64,000 bases of DNA from Isoetes taiwanensis. Its lineage: Eukaryota; Streptophyta; Lycopodiopsida; Isoetales; Isoetaceae. Every line of letters starts with the position of its first letter. Position 1 is the stretch's first letter. Below, in pieces: positions 23,954 to 36,400 of the stretch. The notes beneath the pieces were generated by a model. The model ran no database searches, had not been told where the DNA came from, and was given only the letters and a program-made list of their open reading frames with translations. The position numbers were made by a program, and so were the translations under genes. The stretch spans positions 277,316 through 341,315 of the forward strand of contig JAJEKV010000161.1 of assembly GCA_021234155.1 (NCBI GenBank), read 5' to 3'.

Positions 23954-26316
23954 TTAAGTACCTCCAACACTTTTGTACTCATCATCATACTGATTTCGAA
24001 GGTGTACAGACCTTTGTACATAAGCAATGACGTTCACTTCTGCAACTAACTTCTGCAAGTAAGGTACTACGGTCTTCAAAAGGTAATCACCGTCATTTAT
24101 GTCAGGCATGAAGGACCTTGGTGTGATGCAAGACTCTGCATTATTCTTAAAATTCACATACCTGTAAGGATCAATCAGCAAAGTTGTCCTCTTGTTAAAT
24201 TCAGGATGCTTGGCAAAAACTTTCTCCAGTTTTTTGATGTGACAAGGAGGAGTTCCTTTATCCACTTTTAAAAGTTGCACTTGCCACTTGAAAAGTAACT
24301 TATCCAATATGGGCTGAGAAATGATAGACCTGAGACAGTTAATTGCTGAGTGATTACTAGACCAGATACCAACAGCAAAGTTTTCAGTGGCGAATTTCAG
24401 GAACTCATCTCGCCTCGCCCGACAAAGAAGAACATCTTTTCTGGAATTAATCAGTTTTACGCCGACCGCCACATCAGGTATTGCATTTGCCTTACTGAAA
24501 ACCTTGTACAAGAACTCTTCAGGCTCAATAACCAAAAGCTTCTTGCCAACAACATTAGCACTGTGCATAAAACAACTATTAGAAAAATTTTACCCGTATA
24601 TACAACTGGCAAAAAGAAACACAATAGTAAAATCACCTTAATTTCTTAGTTATTGATTTGGATGGAGCCCGTTTGCTGGAGGAAACCTGCTTGGAAGTAT
24701 TCTTAGAGGGGGATTCTCCAACTGATGCCAAATCAGTTTCTTCCTCTGTGATAGATTTATCTACAATATTAGGAGGTTTGTCCAATTTGGAAACAATTAC
24801 ATTCACATTCTTCAATGCTGCTTCACATTCTTCCTCCATTACTTGGACATCGTTGTCTTCAGTTCTGTTACAAATGTCAACCATAGACTCTGAAATATCC
24901 AAACTTGAGCCTGAGTCATTCAAAGTATCAAACTGAATAAGCACATGTACTACAGAAAGCCAAACTGCTTATACTTAACAAGAATAACTTACTCTTCAGT
25001 CTTTTACAACTGTTAGTTTGCTCAGAATTGTCTCTCTTCAATCTTGGGCTTGTCGAAGATAATAAAGTGCAATCTTCAATAGATGGCATACTTATATAGG
25101 GCTCCTCCACGTCAGCAGGTATGCGTAATGATGGATCTTGACAAGTTTCAATAGACTGCACTGCATTGTAAGTGGGAGCAGATTCTGATGCAGATATACA
25201 TGGAAGTCCAATTGACCTGAACCAATTATGAGGCATCTGCTTCTCACAAGAGGGACAGGTTGATCTCTTTGAGAAACATACGTAAGCACAAATCGGATGG
25301 AAACTGTGCATGCAATGTGCAATGATGGCTGAGACACAAAGTGGGTCAAAGGCATATGTACAGTAAGAACAACTTTGCAGACTTGCAAAGCCTACTAAAG
25401 AGCATATTGGCTGCTCCAAAAATGGAAAGCTGAGTTGCAGTCCAGACATCTTACTCAAAGATGAGGCTATTTCTTTCAGCTTCTCTAACTTTGGTTGAAG
25501 ACCTTGTTCTTCGTCTTCTGCCTGTTTAAAGATCAAACTGAATGATGAAAAAAGAAATGTATTAAACACTATGTAATTGCAATGGTCATTAACAATTACC
25601 TTTTTCTGAATCTCATCCATACTCTTGTGTATCGTTGTCAGCTCCAAAAGTTCCTTTTCCTTCGTAACCAACAGGGATGACAAGAACGTTAGGACACTGG
25701 GGTGCTCAAACCTGGCCTTTGATGCTTCAAGTTGCTGTTTTGCAGCATCCAACTCGTAACTGCACTTCTTCCATAATTTCCTTTTTTCCTTCATTTCAGT
25801 GGCTGCACTTTTAACTCTATCATTCATGTCACCCTTCTGCTTCTCTAACTCAGCAATCAACGGGTTGATGACAGAATAGTCCACTACACAACCAGCAGCC
25901 TTTGCATGAGATGCCAAGTAGTCGTCTTCCTTCTCGACCTTTGCTATAACATTTTTCTTCGTTTTAGCCACAAATGTCTGCCAGTTAATCTTCTGTCCCC
26001 TCACATGCAAAGTGAATGCCCGTGCAAAAAACTTCCCAATCTCACCAACACAAACATCACTTCTTTGGTAACATCTTCTGTAAATGTCCATGAACTGTTC
26101 CACAAATACTGGATTCATTCGACTAGATTTGTAAATTTGCTTGGTACCCACTAGTTTTACACAGCCAAATATTTTGCTTATTTCCTCTTCAGACACTTCT
26201 GTCTTTCTTACATCTGCAGCGGACATGCCCTCTGAAGACAACACAGATGTGTCAAACATCCTCCTTGCTTCTTCTTCGTCCATGGTCACCTTAGGTTGAG
26301 TTCTCTTTGCTGCCAT
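23954..26316 (-). CDS. RING-H2 and NIF/FCP1-like pseudo-phosphatase protein
   Basis: The model has four exons (26316-25600, 25521-24993, 24949-24637, 24560-23954), GT-AG introns of 78, 43 and 76 bp, ATG to TAA, 721 residues, and phases that agree at all junctions. The N-terminal 150 residues are helical and unrecognised; about 150-290 form a likely coiled coil. Near 310-350 a RING-H2 pattern is visible: CSYC, 15 residues, CMHSFHPIC, 10 residues, CPSC. A Ser- and acid-rich linker follows. The last 190 residues match the NIF/FCP1 (HAD) fold: FAVGIWSSNHSAINCLRS, LLFKWQVQ, RTTLLIDPYRYVNF, ITPRSFMPD. The catalytic DxDxT motif is replaced by VIEPEEF, so phosphatase activity is not expected. I infer a ubiquitin-ligase-type or scaffold protein. 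The 43-bp intron is short for a plant, so the exon 2/3 join is the weakest part. Confidence 0.7.
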
Positions 26317-28500
26317 TCTATCTCTGCAACAGCATTGAAATTATACATCAGTTGAAGCTTTTCAATTGCTTACAAAAACTAAACAATCCATATCATAGCA
26401 CTTAGTATACTAAATAGTACTATCTTTAATGGATTAGCATTAAACTGCTACTTTTCACAAACAACGACTAATCGTAGCACCATAAATCGACTGGAACCTG
26501 TTGTCTGCAAAATAGTAAAGGATTAGCATATCATGCTAAGTAGCAACTTGAAAAGTTAAATTAGCACTGCATATCATTTTATTAGCAACTGGTGCTAATA
26601 ATAAATTGAGCCTGCAACTCTAGCACCAAATTTCCAATGTGTTAAAGTGACCTGCTACTTAGCAAGTGCTGCCTGCAAACATAGCACCGAATCACGAACT
26701 CGTCACAGAACATACTAAATAGAACTGCCTGCGAAACTTAGTACCAATATAACCTGTTAGCATAATTTGCAAACTGGCAGCTGTTGCCTGCAAACAAAGT
26801 ACCAATTGCGTAACTAGTTAGCATCAACTGCTAAGTAGGAAGTACCGCCTGCATGACATAGCATCAAACAAACTGGTTCGCATAACCTGCAGTCTTTACA
26901 CAAAGTTGTAATTCCATGTTTGCTGAACCGAGTATTACTGCACTGCATTTGCACTTGAGGCCAAACCAAAATCAAATCCTACTGGAAACATCACAATAAT
27001 AAACAGACGAATCAAAGCGAGATGAAATGCGTCATCTATACCTGATTAACCATTGTTATGAGTATAATAGCATCAAATGTAATAGAATGAAACCACCTTC
27101 ACAATCCATTCTAAAGAATTGTCAACAAAGATTAGATTTTTACCACTGGAACAGCTTTTCTTCGGCTTTTCTTGAATGAAAGGAGTGGCAAATTGAGAAA
27201 CTTGTTCAGTTAGCGGCAATTCGATCGGTATGCTAACCAAACAGGCAATGAGATCTCTCCTTGGGCTTTTCTTGAATCTAATGACAGTCAACCGATTTTT
27301 TAGAATGCTACAAATAATCGTTTTCGATAATCACCGGTGTACGCGCTGTACAGACACAGCAATTTAATCTAGATCCGTGGTACGATGATGTAGATGGGGA
27401 GTAGCTATGTTTCTGAATCCGATCCAAGAATCTCCAAGAAAGAGGGAAACGAAGAAAGGTTCGACAGTTTACGATCCCATGGGCGGGATTTAGTGCTAAA
27501 ATGAATTCAAAAAAGTCGGTTAGACCCCGTTAATTAGCGCTATTATTTTGGGCTAAAAATGGCACCAATTGTGCCACCGTAGCGTGCGAGGACCCATCTG
27601 AGAACCAAAATAGTTGAAGGATGTCCGCGCCCCCGGAGAACGCACGTCATTATGATGCATAAACTAGTTGGAACCAATAGCGTCTATATGGTCAAACGTA
27701 AGTCATAATGAGGGATAATTGCAAAACAAGAAACAAGTAGGGGAGTCAAAACAAGTGGCCAATAGAATACACCCTGCAAGAAAAAAGATGTTTCTCTTAA
27801 CATATCTAATAGACTCAGCCGCACAAGCCAAAAGAAAAAAGGAGTCAAACATGCTGAATATAATCTAGTAATGCAAACAACAAAAGATTATCTAGCAAAA
27901 CAAGTCTCCAAAAAATGCCATCCAACAACGTAACAAACATAGTTCAATATAACCCAGAACACAATCCTAAAAAAATGGTATGAAAGGAGCAAATTGTATA
28001 AAAGACAACACTGTGTGAAACTAGCTGGAGAATTCATCACACGTTGAACATTGTAGTGGGTCCACCTCCACATTTGAAATCAAAGAAATGTCCACGCAGC
28101 CACCCCGCAACAAATTTCTAGTATTATTAAGTAATGTACTGCAATGTTGATGTGTAAGGGTATAGTCACACGAAGATGAAGATGTTATCCTTTGCGTCTA
28201 GAGTTCAGGGTCGCCCCCTTTCGCACTCAAGGGACGACGCCTAAATTCCCCAACAACTTTAACACAGATGTTGGTAATTCTGCATGTTCAGGAATCGTTG
28301 GTAATTCTGCACGTTCACGACTTGGCCAATTTCGCGGGCAAAACTTGGTCATTTTGCCGTTCAAATGCCCTTCCAAAGGTGGGAGGTAAACCCGCTTGTC
28401 AGCTGGCAGGCCATGCGCCTCTAGGAAAGTCGCGATGGGTTGGCAACCCTAAACCCTACAGAAAGGCCTTATCAAGGCCTTATTTTTGATAGGGTGACAT
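26317..28500. other. Upstream region of the RING/NIF gene, with decayed repeats
   Basis: From about 26430 to 26900 a motif like GCCTGCAAACATAGCACC recurs every 60-90 bp in degenerate form (for example 26600, 26671, 26728, 26787, 26849). It lies within 600 bp of the start codon, where the promoter and 5' leader should be. A 72-codon minus-strand frame at 27291-27073 could be an untranslated leader exon but has no known domain. 27300-28500 shows only small duplications (GTTGGTAATTCTGCA(T/C)GTTCA at 28269 and 28299). Confidence 0.35.
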
Positions 28501-28513
28501 GAAGATCAGAGGC

Positions 28514-28657
28514 AGCGAAGCTCTTGCCGTTCTCCACTTTCCCACTAATTTATGGATTAGTGCCAAGTGCCCTAAGGTCCACGACAGCGAAGCTCTTGCC
28601 GTTCTCCCTTTTCCCACTGATTTATGGATTGGCGCCAAGTGCCCTAAGGTCCACCAC
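28514..28657. repeat. 72-bp tandem duplication
   Basis: AGCGAAGCTCTTGCCGTTCT begins at 28514 and again at 28586. Each copy continues to AAGTGCCCTAAGGTCCAC. The period of 72 bp keeps frame, but no protein is recognised. Confidence 0.8.
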
Positions 28658-28826
28658 GTGTTGAGATCGAAGAGATTCATGTTGACTTGAACTATTGCTA
28701 TTCTCTTTTTTCCCCCTAATTTCTGGATCGCTGCCATTCTTCTTTTTCGCCCTAATTTTTGGATCGTTGTGAAATCTGCCGCATGTTGAGATCAAAGAGA
28801 TTCATGTACATGAATCTCGAACTTGG

Positions 28827-28987
28827 TATTTCTCAACCTTCGTCATGTTTGAACCAAATAAAATACCCGGTGTTTTCATGGACTTAGCGAGTTTTTGCTA
28901 TGTTGTCATGTTAAAACCAAAACCAAGAAAAAACACATGGAGTTTCAGCTTTTCACACTGGTTCAAACATGACGGAGGTTGAGAAAT
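28827..28987. repeat. 30-bp inverted repeat, possible foldback element
   Basis: The left arm at 28827-28856 (TATTTCTCAACCTTCGTCAT...) pairs with 28958-28987 with one mismatch. The 101-bp loop is AT-rich. Further out, GATTCATG/CATGAATC sequences also pair. This may be a small MITE-like foldback. No target duplication is clear. Confidence 0.6.
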
Positions 28988-30589
28988 AAGATGCTCTCAT
29001 GAATCTCTACAGTCGAAGCCGAAGAGAGAGTCGTTGGATAGATGTCAACATGAATCCATTCGTGTTAAAAAACTGCATGAGACCCTTCTGTTTTGAGTTT
29101 TTGACATCTAACACCAGATGTTGACCTCTTCATGCCACCCAGCGCTAACCCTACTTCATATTTGCTAGTCTTAAAGACTAGAACTCTGGAGCCAAACCCC
29201 TATTTGGGTTGGTGGGTACATTGCATATCAAAAACGCAAAAAATGCAGGAGGCAAAATGAAGATCAAATTATTTGAACTAGTAACGGGTTGCCCGGAGTT
29301 GCCGGGCTTTGTTAGCAATATATGAGCCTGGGGACGTTTCATCGAATAGATGCATGAGGATTTGTATCCTTGAAAGAATGGGATTGTAGTAGCATACGTT
29401 TGTTTGTATTCGATCATGCATGGTTATATTGTGATGTATGAAGTGCAATGTGCATGTAATGTGATGTGTCAACTATTAAGAATGGTATGGATTTTGTAGC
29501 ATGAGGCGAGCATGTGAAATGCATTGCTTCAATTGGTTTGAATGTAAGATTTGTATTGATAATGGAATCATATTAGGATTGCATCGTATTAGGAGGTAAT
29601 GTAATTTGAAGAACATGGGTACTATTGTGGTGTCAGATCTCATAACACGTACAACATACTGAGATTGATTATTTAAAGTGCCAACATGTTGGCTTTTCAA
29701 ATGAGCGTTATTTTGTGTAGAATCATAGTATAAGTACAATTGTTTATAATCGATATAGTTGAAGGGAAAATAATTTGCGTTGTTGGATATACATATTGAA
29801 ATATTTAAAATGTTTGTAAATGGATATTAGTTTGGACCTGCATTTAAGAAGTATGCTCATTATGGCATTGCAAACTTAGGCATTTGCTCCTCTATAGGTC
29901 CCTCTTAAGCCAAAGGGGGGGAACGGCAGTCAATTTGTAAAATTTAATGGTATTTGGGCTTCAGAAATCACATTTGAAGAGGATGTTAAGCATAATGCGT
30001 CTTATTTTGTTTGTGGCCATTGATTTGCATAATATTCTCTATATTGTGCCAAATCAACGCTCATCAAATTTTCCAGCAGAAATTGAATTGGAAGTTTCAA
30101 TGGTGCAAACAATATTAATGGAACCATTGAATAAAAACCTCCTTGCAGCAATAGCGGAAAAGCTTGGGCTGTCTGAGTACAGACCAGCGGATTGGAAACC
30201 AGCAGTTTGTGTGACAGCGGATTGGAAACCAGGTCCAACAATTCTGACCTCTGCACAAGTAAATCTGTGATAGAAAGAGGGTCAGCACAGTTCTGTTGGA
30301 CCTGGGTGTGCGTTGGGCTACAAACTGTACACCCCTGAATCCCGCCACGGGCTGCTATTCTCCTGAAAAACCTAGTTCTGGAGGCCAAACTCACACGCGC
30401 ACTGCTAGAGCTGCCGCCTCCCCATTTCTAAAGTCATGACACAACCCTGCATTTCGTTTTGAATGTGGTCTGCTTCCCCTTGGACTATAAATCAGAAGGT
30501 CTGAATTTCGCCCAAATTAACAACGGAACTGCAGTCATCATTGCTGTCTCCACATTTCAATTCTAATAACTGACATGAAAGAACAAATA
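28988..30589. other. Noncoding stretch
   Basis: No gene is supported. A short tandem repeat, CAGCGGATTGGAAACCAG twice, is at 30186-30231. Confidence 0.35.
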
Positions 30590-31140
30590 CCTGCATTCTG
30601 CAAATGCCAGTTATGAAATACTCCTAATTGATCTTGCACTGGTCCTTAGCCATCTAATGTAGAGAAGAAACAGATCCTAAGTTGCCAATTCTAGCATCTG
30701 ACTGGCATCCAAATCCACTCCAAAGCTTCATAATGCTCAAACAACCTTGCAATTTGCCGTCCATATCTCCACATTTTATTCTAGTAACTGACATTAAAGA
30801 ACAGACCCTTGTATCAACACACAAACACAATTTTGGAAGTAGACTTGGATAACGTTCAAGGACTGAAAAAGTACATTGCTATTTTAAATTTTTCACAGCA
30901 ATACCACTATACCACTACTCTCTAAAGTAGTGAGCAAATAGATTCCAAGTTGCCAATTCTGGCGTTTGTTGGCAACCTGTATTCTCCAAGTGCCAATTAT
31001 CAAATACTCCTAAAGTTTCTCGATTGATCTTGCACTGATCCTCAGCCATCTAATGTAGAGAAGAAACAGATCCTAAGTTGCCCTGACATCTGTTGGTCTT
31101 CCTGTACTCTGCAATTGCCAGTTATAAATACTTCTAAAGT
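30590..31140. repeat. Diverged repeats of about 100 bp
   Basis: GATCTTGCACTGGTCCTTAG to GATCCTAAGTTGCC at 30629-30690 recurs at 31024-31083 (CATCTAATGTAGAGAAGAAA in both). A third, more diverged, relative (AGTGAGCAAATAGATTCCAAGTTGCCAATTCTGG) is at 30930. Phrases such as TTATGAAATACTCCTAA also repeat. This is probably noncoding. Confidence 0.6.
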
Positions 31141-31684
31141 TTCTCATTTGATCTCTCAATCTACCACAATCTTGGTCATCACTCATTTAGACCAATGTTT
31201 GGGAACACAATAAGGATATGCTATTCTGCACCATTGTCTTATTTCCGTAGGCAATAACCTCCGTGCAAACATACTCTTAGATGTATATGAGCTCATTAAT
31301 AACACATGCAAATTCAAGATCAGCTAGAGTGTACTACCATTTCACATATTTTATATAATTTCTTTGTAGGCAAAACTTCTCAATTGCAAATACAGATGAT
31401 TGGGTTTATGAGCAAACCATGGACTCGCCAAGTGCTACAGTTTTGGAGTATGATGCTCTGTGAAGTGAACTGCTATTTGGAGCTAAGCTGGCACTGCTTT
31501 TAAACAATAGGCACATCTTTTTACAACCATGGCTGGCCTGCTAACATGGCTTTCCTAGAGTCATGTGAGGCTGAATCAAACCTATTGCCACACAAATCAG
31601 AGCATGATGTTAAAATGCAATCCAGGCTCTTTGGAAGACATTCATATACTGCTCTACTATAATTTTTAGCAGAGAAACTTAACT
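31141..31684. other. Noncoding gap before the MULE
   Basis: No feature is seen between the 100-bp repeats and the MULE target duplication. Confidence 0.35.
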
Positions 31685-31693
31685 TTGTTATAA

Positions 31694-33464
31694 GGGAAAA
31701 ACTCCGAAATGCCCCTAACTTTTAGCTTATTTTACAGAATGCCCCTAAGTTTTCAAAAATTTATGAAATGCCCCTTGTAAGCGTCTACATGTATTTGTAT
31801 TTGTTGAAATTTTTTTAAATGCCCTTAACTTTTGCATATATTTACAAAATGCCCCTAACTTTTGTATAAGTTTATAAAATGCCCCTAACTTTTCCAAACG
31901 TCAAAAAACGTCTCAGGTATCAAAACAGAAACGTTCAAAACGTCTCAGACAGCAAACAGACGTCTCAGAAATCAAAGTCATGTTTACTTCTTCAATTAGA
32001 AGTGCAGATTCCAAACAAGATAATTGCAAAAACAAACTCCAATATCAAAGTGTCCATAAGTTTTCTAAATTGCAGCTTTGCATGTCCGAGAATTATGCCC
32101 AGTACCTTTGCATCTGTTACAATGGTGGACCTCTTTTAGTTCTGCTTCAGTGCGAATTCTCTTACTTCGTGGACGTCCTGGAGGTCTTCTTGTTGCAGGC
32201 GGTAGAGTGTTATCCAATGAAAGCGGAACCACAACTGGATGCAAGACCTCTCTGTAAGTCTCGAAGTATGAAGTCATGAAGAAGGCAAAATGTACATAGG
32301 TTCTCACAGGTTCCTTCCTGTACAATATCGCACATGCTGCATGTGCACAAGGAATTCCTGATTGCTGCCATCTCTTACAAGAACATGTTCTTTGACGCAA
32401 GTTCACAATTCTCGTTCGTGAAGACAAGACCTCGAACTCGTAATCAGATGCCATTATTATACGATATGATCGCCCTAACTCACATGCCTTCTTCACTTCC
32501 TGCTCAGCTTGAGGAGTTAATGCTAGATAAGTGTGTTCCATAACGTGTGACACAAAATTATACGCCTGACTTCTTCGCTCAGCAAACCAAGTCATTAGTT
32601 TCTGACGGATTAACTCCAACATAGCTATAATAGGCAATTCTCTAGGCTCTCGAAGCCATGAATTGAAGGATTCAGCAATGTTGGATGTTAAGTGCCCATA
32701 CCTGTAGCCAATGTACTAGGCATTAGCCCAATAGGATCAAGAATGCAACAATACTCAATTACAAATGCCCATACCTGTAGCCAACAAACTTGGCATTAGC
32801 CCAATGAGCAGGATCAGCTGCTGCAAGGATCCACGCAGTAGCTTCAGCATTGGATGCTTTCATCTCCGATAATGCCTCTTCAAATTCTTCATCAGTATTC
32901 GCACGTGCTACATTCCATAACAAGTGCACAAGCTCTGTACTCTTGAATGCTTTTCTGAAATTATCAGCTAAGTGTCTCATACAATAAGCATGTGGAATGT
33001 TTGCACCAAATACTAACTCCACCCCCTCAATTAGTCCTTTCTGCCTGTCAGAAATAAAGGTGATGCTTTCAGAATGGTGCAAGCAGTTCTTAAGGTTTTG
33101 GAGAAACCAAACCCAATTGTCATCATTCTCGGCCGCAACCACAGCAAATGCAAGAGGAAACAAGCCATCATTCCCATCAATTGCTGTTGCCGACAGTAAG
33201 ATACCTAGATATCTTCCTTTAAGATGAGTACCATCCAATGCTACTACTGGTCTGCAATGAGGAAAGCCTTTTAAACATGCATTGTAGGCTATGAAGATGC
33301 GAAGAAAGCGACCCTCGTTTGTCCTCTGCACAAATGCTATGCTACCAGGATTAGTTTTCAAAATTTCAGAGCTTTGTTGAACAGGGGCATTTTGTAAAAT
33401 TAATAAAACTTAGGGGCATTCTGTAAAATAAGCTAAAAGTTAGGGGCATTTCGGAGTTTTTCCC
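31694..33464 (-). mobile_element. MULE (Mutator-like) element, both ends intact
   Basis: The 9-bp direct duplication TTGTTATAA (31685-31693 and 33465-33473) flanks terminal inverted repeats that start GGGAAAAACTCCGAAATGCC and are near-identical for about 65 bp. The repeats contain internally repeated AAATGCCCCTAACTTTT motifs, extended on the left to about 31890. Target size and terminal style are those of Mutator-like elements. The 1,771-bp body carries the C-terminal half of a transposase in the minus orientation. It probably moves only if a full-length relative supplies the enzyme. Confidence 0.9.
32065..33379 (-). pseudogene. MULE transposase, N-terminus deleted
   Basis: Exon 1 (to 32775) has the MULE catalytic core: VVALDGTHLKG (first D), FISDRQKGL (second D), ANIPHAYCMRHLADNF and DEEFEEALSEM. 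Exon 2 (32701-32065) continues YGHLTSNIAESFNSW, then a SWIM zinc finger (CSCKRWQQSGIPCAHA) and a C-terminal CCHC knuckle (HHCNRCKGTGHNSRTC). The two halves are joined by a GT-AG intron of 73 bp (32702-32774); without splicing the frame stops after GYRYGHL. There is no ATG: the open frame runs directly out of the terminal repeat (QQSSEILKTNPGSIAFV), so the N-terminal several hundred residues, including the DNA-binding part, are missing. Family identity is certain. Function is unlikely. Confidence 0.9.
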
Positions 33465-33473
33465 TTGTTATAA

Positions 33474-36400
33474 TAGTGCATCCCAATAAAGGTTGACCAT
33501 ATTTGTTCGATTTTTCTCTTTCAGCTTGGATACTGTGAGGTGGACATTGCATTGAGGCGGCATTTGTAAATCTTCTAACGTAGAGCTCGCAAGGCCCTAA
33601 ATCCAAATATATTACCTGCAACAGACGCAAACATGTTAGTAATAGAACCTTAATTGAACAGATCAAAAGCATAAGCTGCACAGGAAAAGCATTGATTTTC
33701 TTCTCAAGCAGTGGGATCAATGTCATAGCATCAAGTCTAGTAAGTCCATCTGTCCAGATAGTTGTCTAGACAGTGGTCCATGTACTGGTGATGAAAGATG
33801 ACTGCATATCTCACAGCCCTGCTTGCCTAGATAAATTTGTGTCTCAGTAATAAGGTCCTTTCATAATTGTTGCATGAAACACATTCAATTTAAGATTGAG
33901 GTCCTAAGACTGCTTTGAATTCCATTGCTGAGGTAACATTTGCCGTATTAAGAGGCATCTAAGGGATGCCCAAATGCACCAGGTTGATAGTTTCAAGAAT
34001 GACCATTCTTGTAGAACCTTAACTGAGCATGCATTCCACGCCTTTGTACTGCATGCGCATGGCTGCAAAGTCGCTTCCCCAGTAACAACAGATAACCCCT
34101 ACTGTGTGGCAGTCATAGCCAAAGGGGAAAACGGGAAAACCGAGACAACGGGAAAACCGAGACAATGGGAAAACCAACCATTGGACTACAACAGAAAGAA
34201 AGTCTTATCAATCTAGAGGATTATTTAATGTTAGTGATCTAGGCAAACCTAAATGACAATATCATGTAAGAGAAGCATCTGCATATAGAGCTCAAAAGCT
34301 GCATTGAAAGTTACATAGAATACACTGTTAATGCTGTTATAATTGGGGAGCCATGATGGGCAGATGAAAGTGGTCCAAAGCAAAACCTGTCTAGGCCTAT
34401 AGATACTTTAAAGGACATAGCTTACCTCATCAATAAGAAAAAACGAACAATAATGCTTTCTTAACAACCAAGCTGGCTAGAACAGTTGATGGAGCTGCTT
34501 CCCATGAAGCCCCATGAAACCCCCCTGATTGGCAGATGCAGATAACTGGAAATAATAAAATGGAAAAGAGCAGTAAAGTTACCTTGGAAGGCTTGCCCAA
34601 GGAGAGCTCTTATAGGAATCGCAAGTGAACCCTTGAAATTGCCTGAGTTCATACCTATACTTTCAAGAAACATTGTCTGCATCAAACAGGTGCCTGATTT
34701 GGTAAAGAAAGCCTCTACGAACAATGCTAGCAATCATGGACTTCCATATTGTGCCGTCTAGGCAACTAAGACAAAGAACTGAAAAATTTGAGTTTTAGTA
34801 AACGCTGAACAGAAACTTGGATGGATGCCTTATTTTCTGTTTTTTTGAAAGCTTCCAAGATGCCAGAGATATCGAATAAGCTTTTTGTAGAACCTCGGTG
34901 ATAGGTAAATGAATTCTTTACCTCCATTCATCCATCTCCAAGTTGTCCTCCATGCAGACCCATCGCTCCAATTTTAGACTGCCAAAACTATTTGCGCATC
35001 AAAAACCTTTAGGAAAAAGCAAGTGTCCACATAATCGCTTCTAAACCTCAGAAAACTGCAGGCAATTTTCATGGAAGCATACCAATTTAAAACCTTACAG
35101 GCTGGAATGATGAATCCATGATATGGAGACCAAATAAACCAAATCGAAACCTTTTAGAAGCTGGAAAAAAAAACCCAGAAACAGATCGTCTACCAAAAAT
35201 TCCCTGATATTTTCCAGATGACCACCCACGTTCACTGATGAAAAGAAAAATATATACCTTTAAACGATTGATGGAGCTACTTCCCACATCATACAGAAAG
35301 ATTCATATGTAGTACCTGCATCGAACCGGCATCTACATCCCCCCTGTGCAAGGAAGCCAAGAACTAATTAACCGGATGAGTAGGCAAAACAGAGAAACCT
35401 AGCTCATCCCTAATTTCAAATAAACCAAAAATAAACGTACCCCGATCCTTCTGATGCAGATGGCCAAGCATACGAAACAATGATCAAGTCCCGTAAGCTA
35501 GAAAACAGGTGGCTTCCATGCTCCCCTTCACCAAAAGATTTCCAAAAACAGATATCATCATCGCAAAGAAAAGCTCCTCCAGAAATCATACTTTGTAAGA
35601 TTTTCAATTTTTGGATAATCGGAAAAAATCTCCGGCATTAAAAAATCACAGAACCTTAGGAAATTGACCTAAAAAAAAATTAAAAAGTTTTCCACCAAAC
35701 CCGAAAATCCCAAATTAACAAAAAAGATTTTTAAATAAGAAGCAAAAGATTCATCAAGCACTTGCATATGTGTCTCTATCCAATGTTACCACACAATGAC
35801 AATCTTTACAAGCTCACAATTGAAATGCATGCCACTGAATGCCAATTTACTATATACAAGAACCATGACAAAGTGAGAATGTGCATTCTTAATGCAGCAA
35901 CGAGTTTTTTATTGAATGCAATGCATTTCCCTTCATTTCTTAATGTAGGTGATGATAGTAAATCGGATTCAAAGACACATGAACAAGGCTACATATTCCT
36001 AAGTTAGTCTCAAGGAAATTAAAAAGCTCTGTTTAGCTAACATATTTTGACCCCTTCACATTCACCATGTGTTGAAGGCTTTCCTGGCAAACCTTCAACT
36101 TAGTGGTTTAGAACCTCCAGGTTGCTTAAGGCAACCACTCTGATCCTTCAGAACCTGAAAATAACCCTGATATTTCAAGATCAAACTGCTTTCCCTGAAG
36201 CAAAAAAAATGCAGTGAGTAGAAACTCGTGCCATTTGAAATTTAAGCAAGCAATTAGGTGGATTCTTGCAGTAGGATCTTCTAGAGAGGTGTAGGAAACT
36301 ATATTAAGAAGTCTAGGCAGAACTTAGTAGGGCAAGGTGTTCAAAATCAAGCCACTGACCAGGTCAAAAATTGGTCAATACCTCTGGCAGCAAGCTAATT

